NCBI GenBank assembly: GCA_020848995.1
Contig: JADLHA010000048.1
Location: forward strand, 124,001-188,000
Source: Saprospiraceae bacterium
GTDB lineage: Bacteria > Bacteroidota > Bacteroidia > Chitinophagales > Saprospiraceae
Direction of reading: 5' to 3'
Length of the DNA stretch: 64,000 bases
Shown here: in pieces, positions 61,657-64,000 of the stretch
Numbering within the stretch: position 1 is the first letter of the stretch
How the letters are laid out: every line of letters begins with the position of its first letter
Position numbers and translations under genes: made by a program
The notes under the pieces: generated by a model
Told to the model about the DNA's origin: nothing
What the model saw: only the letters and a program-made list of their open reading frames with translations
Databases searched by the model: none

Positions 61657-62127
61657 TCAATTATACAAATCTCTCAAAACCTGATGCGGCACTAAGGCTT
61701 CTACATTGGCCTTCGCAAGAATGAGCTCTCGGACGATGGTGCTGCTCACGTGCGACAATTCAGGCCTCGCAATGAGGAATATGCTCTCGAGATCTCCTTT
61801 TAGCGTGTGGTTGATCTGGGAGATGGTTTTTTCATAATCAAAATCCGTGGCATTTCGAATTCCACGCAACACATAACGGGCCCCGATTTCAGCACAAAAA
61901 TTGGCCGTCAGGCCTTGGAAAATCCTGACCTTCACGGAGGGTTGGTCTTCAAAAATTCGCTCAATCCATTTTACCCGAGTTTCAACAGGATACAGGATTT
62001 TTTTTTGAGCGTTGATCCCAACAGCGACGAATATTTCGTCAAATAGATCTAAAGCCCTGTAAACTACATCCGTGTGCCCTTTGGTAATGGGGTCAAAGGA
62101 ACCGGGAAAGACGGCGATCCGTTTCAT
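61657..62127 (-). CDS. coaD: Phosphopantetheine adenylyltransferase
   Basis: A 156-residue CoaD, which makes dephospho-CoA from 4'-phosphopantetheine and ATP. The nucleotidyltransferase motif FPGSFDPITKGHTDVV and the GLTANFCAEIGARYVLRGIRN part are present, together with the C-terminal VSSTIVREL loop. The ATG at 62127 gives the usual family start (MKRIAVFPGSFDP); a longer frame begins in the promoter. It is transcribed with pruA from a clear promoter (TTG-N18-TAACTTTG). PanB of the same pathway is far away in this window. Confidence 0.97.
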   Translation of the reverse strand: MKRIAVFPGSFDPITKGHTDVVYRALDLFDEIFVAVGINAQKKILYPVETRVKWIERIFEDQPSVKVRIFQGLTANFCAEIGARYVLRGIRNATDFDYEKTISQINHTLKGDLESIFLIARPELSHVSSTIVRELILAKANVEALVPHQVLRDLYN

Positions 62128-62139
62128 GATTTTGTTCTG

Positions 62140-62168
62140 CAAAGTTACAGCAGCTTCGCCTGAATCAA
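62140..62168 (-). promoter_or_regulatory. Promoter of coaD-pruA
   Basis: On the minus strand TTG (62166-62168), an 18 bp spacer and TAACTTTG (62140-62147), with the ATG 12 bases further on. One of the best full promoter matches in the window. Confidence 0.75.
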
Positions 62169-62264
62169 CGCTTTTTCATAACTCAAACGTCTCTTTGGGT
62201 AAGGCCCCAGCCTGGGCACCTGGGATATTTTAGAGGCAATAGACATCCATTGCGGGGAGCTCTG

Positions 62265-62272
62265 TATTTTTG
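62265..62272 (+). promoter_or_regulatory. -7 promoter box for lpd
   Basis: TATTTTTG, 16 bp before the ATG. No -33 TTG at normal spacing. Confidence 0.45.
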
Positions 62273-62288
62273 GGCTAAATATGCCCTT

Positions 62289-63686
62289 ATGCAATTTGAT
62301 ATAGTCGTCATCGGTGCCGGTCCTGGCGGATACGTCGCTGCCATTCGCGCTGCCCAGCTGGGAAAGAAAGTTGCGATTGTCGAGCGTGAGGCCCTTGGAG
62401 GAATTTGCCTGAACTGGGGCTGCATTCCTACCAAGGCTTTGCTGAAAAGTGCTCAGGTTATGGATACCCTCTCTCATGCCAGTGACTACGGTGTGCAGGT
62501 CAAAGGGTTCGAAGCTGACTTTGGCGCAATGATATCCAGGAGTCGCTCGGTGGCCGATGGAATGAGCAAAGGCATTCAGTTTTTAATGAAGAAAAATAAA
62601 ATTCTGGTTTACAACGGCTCGGCTCGCTTGGCTGCAGACAAATCTGTGGTGGTTGAAGGTCACGACGGAAAATCAGAACAGCTCATTGCCAGACACGTAA
62701 TCCTTGCAACGGGTGGGCGGGCAAAACACCTGGCTAATTTGCCCATTGATGGAAAGTACGTCATCGACTATCGCAAGGCCATGACGCTCGACAAAGTCCC
62801 AAAAAAATTGGCGATCATAGGTGCAGGAGCCATCGGAGTCGAGTTCGCATATTTCTATAACAGTTTGGGAACAGAGATTCACCTCATAGAATTCCTCGAA
62901 CAGGGGCTCGTTCCACGCGAAGATCCGGATATTTCCAAAGAGCTCACCAAAATATTCCGGAAGAAGGGCATGCAAGTATATGCCAATACAGCTCTTGAAA
63001 AGGCAGATCGGATTAAGGGTGGCATGTCGCTTACTGCCAAAAATCGCTCGGACGGAAAAACGGTGCAGTTGGATTGTGATGTCGTATTGTCAGCGGCCGG
63101 CGTTCAGCCCAATACAGAGAACCTCGGCCTGGAGGCGCTCAACGTAAAAATGGACAAAGGGTACATTTTGGTCGACGCCGATTACAAGACCAACGTCGAA
63201 GGCCTCTATGCAATCGGCGACATTGTTCCTGGGCCAGCGCTTGCCCACGTGGCCAGTGCTGAGGCCATCCATTGCGTTGAACGGATCAGTGGTCTGCCAG
63301 GCGAGACGATCGACTATAAAAACATTCCAGCGTGCACCTATTGCTTGCCGGAAATCGCTTCAGTTGGACTCACAGAACCCGCTGCCAAGGAGGCAGGCTA
63401 CGATTTGGCCGTAGGCAAATTCCCGTTTTCCGCTTCGGGGAAGGCCAGTGCAGCAGGTGCTAAGGATGGATTTGTAAAAGTGATTTTTGATAAGAAATAT
63501 GGGGAATTCCTTGGAGCCCACCTGATAGGAATGAATGTAACGGAAATGATCGCAGAAGTCGTGGTCGCCAGAAAACTTGAGACTACGGGCCACGAGATCA
63601 TAAAGAGCATTCACCCTCATCCAACGATGTCTGAGGCAATTATGGAAGCTACTGCAGCAGCTTTTGGGGAGGTAATTCACTTGTAA
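62289..63686 (+). CDS. lpd: Dihydrolipoyl dehydrogenase
   Basis: A 465-residue E3 subunit, which reoxidises dihydrolipoamide in 2-oxoacid dehydrogenase and glycine-cleavage complexes. FAD-binding GAGPGGYVAAIRAAQLG, the redox pair in GGICLNWGCIPTKALL (Cys40, Cys45), NAD-binding IIGAGAIGVEFA, ATD-like ADYKTNVEGLYAIGDIV and the catalytic HPHPTMSEAIMEA are visible. The ATG at 62289 removes a meaningless upstream extension that overlaps the -7 box. Its neighbours are divergent coaD and a converging GNAT gene; the E1/E2 genes are elsewhere. Confidence 0.97.
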   Translation: MQFDIVVIGAGPGGYVAAIRAAQLGKKVAIVEREALGGICLNWGCIPTKALLKSAQVMDTLSHASDYGVQVKGFEADFGAMISRSRSVADGMSKGIQFLMKKNKILVYNGSARLAADKSVVVEGHDGKSEQLIARHVILATGGRAKHLANLPIDGKYVIDYRKAMTLDKVPKKLAIIGAGAIGVEFAYFYNSLGTEIHLIEFLEQGLVPREDPDISKELTKIFRKKGMQVYANTALEKADRIKGGMSLTAKNRSDGKTVQLDCDVVLSAAGVQPNTENLGLEALNVKMDKGYILVDADYKTNVEGLYAIGDIVPGPALAHVASAEAIHCVERISGLPGETIDYKNIPACTYCLPEIASVGLTEPAAKEAGYDLAVGKFPFSASGKASAAGAKDGFVKVIFDKKYGEFLGAHLIGMNVTEMIAEVVVARKLETTGHEIIKSIHPHPTMSEAIMEATAAAFGEVIHL

Positions 63687-63771
63687 GTCTGCAAGCCGGA
63701 AAGCAGCTTATCGCTCCTGCACGGTCCTTCCATTCTAATGTTGACGGAATGCGAATTTCCGCCAGAGAAAC

Positions 63772-64000
63772 TTAAACCAACTCTTTATACATGTTGATGT
63801 GGGCTATTCCCAGCTCAGTATACTCATCCCCAGCAACATGGTATTCGAGTTTTGAATAAAATGGCCTGGCCGTTTTGCGTGCATGCAACTCAATGCGACC
63901 AAATCCGTGCTGCTTTGCCCACCGCTCAGCGCATTCTACCAGGATCCTCCCAATTCCACGGCCCTGAAAATCTTTTGACACCGCAACTTGCCGCATTGCC
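63772..64000 (-). CDS. GNAT family N-acetyltransferase, C-terminal fragment
   Basis: The minus-strand frame is open to the window edge, so the N-terminal part is missing; the visible 76 codons are the end of a GNAT acetyltransferase. MRQVAVSKDFQGRGIGRILVE contains the acetyl-CoA-binding Q/RxxGxG/A motif (QGRGIG), and the fragment continues with RIELHARKTARPFYSKLEYHVAGDEY. The ATG at 63996 is internal, as usual for motif A, and is not the start. The acceptor substrate cannot be told. It converges with lpd. Confidence 0.82.
   Translation of the reverse strand, partial: AMRQVAVSKDFQGRGIGRILVECAERWAKQHGFGRIELHARKTARPFYSKLEYHVAGDEYTELGIAHINMYKELV

Overview
The window looks like a chromosomal segment of an uncultured Bacteroidota bacterium, most likely from the Saprospiria. 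This rests on several features. Five proteins end in type IX secretion (T9SS) sorting domains. A DUF1800-DUF1501 pair is present. Many lipoproteins carry Bacteroidota-type lipoboxes. The promoter motif TAnnTTTG (sometimes with TTG 18-21 bp upstream) lies just before many start codons, and Shine-Dalgarno sequences are weak or absent. The order DUF3822-like gene followed by rsmD is also Bacteroidota-like. The class assignment is inference. I saw no rRNA, tRNA, CRISPR array, insertion sequence or phage gene; this is mostly core genome with several lineage-specific secreted proteins.

Layout. 1-930: start of pyrG (truncated by the window edge) and a MOSC protein. 927-9890 (minus): a tight four-gene run encoding DUF1800, DUF1501, a repeat-rich adhesin-like protein and an M4 metalloprotease. 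10009-13035 (minus): dnaK and a DUF4249-like lipoprotein, each with its own terminator. 13139-19568: panB-mltG, a lipoprotein divergent from tilS, two redox or unknown genes, and mdh. 19635-23902: two tandem M43-like secreted proteases reading into sucC. 24237-28801: SPOR protein-LptF/G permease, fmt, and a double ABC ATPase. 28873-34863: AsmA-like protein, a haloperoxidase-like lipoprotein without its active site, and a TlpA-like thioredoxin protein. 35201-42533 (minus): a seven-gene run of DUF3822-like, rsmD, argS, glnS, pyrR, pyrB and a glycosyltransferase. 42607-51617: tsaD against folP-tamB-mutS2, the last three with almost no spacing. 51772-55945: M23 peptidase, a two-component system, and a SixA-type phosphatase with a small lipoprotein. 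56016-60013 (plus): SWIM zinc-finger protein, degenerate GH13 lipoprotein, rlmH, rhomboid protease. 60020-64000: coaD-pruA, lpd and a truncated GNAT gene.

How the genes fit together. Cell-envelope work is prominent: LptF/G, AsmA and TamB for lipid or LPS transport, MltG and M23 for peptidoglycan, T9SS cargo, lipoproteins and rhomboid. Translation and tRNA/rRNA maintenance (tilS, fmt, glnS, argS, tsaD, rsmD, rlmH, dnaK) and central metabolism (mdh, sucC, lpd, pruA, pyrB, panB, coaD, folP) fill the rest.

The most unusual material is (i) the SWIM / dead-GH13 / rlmH / rhomboid operon, (ii) the four-gene secreted operon with DUF1800/DUF1501, (iii) several enzymes with missing catalytic motifs (haloperoxidase-like, GH13-like, RsmD, RlmH, M23 HxH), and (iv) -7 promoter boxes that abut start codons, implying leaderless or near-leaderless mRNAs.
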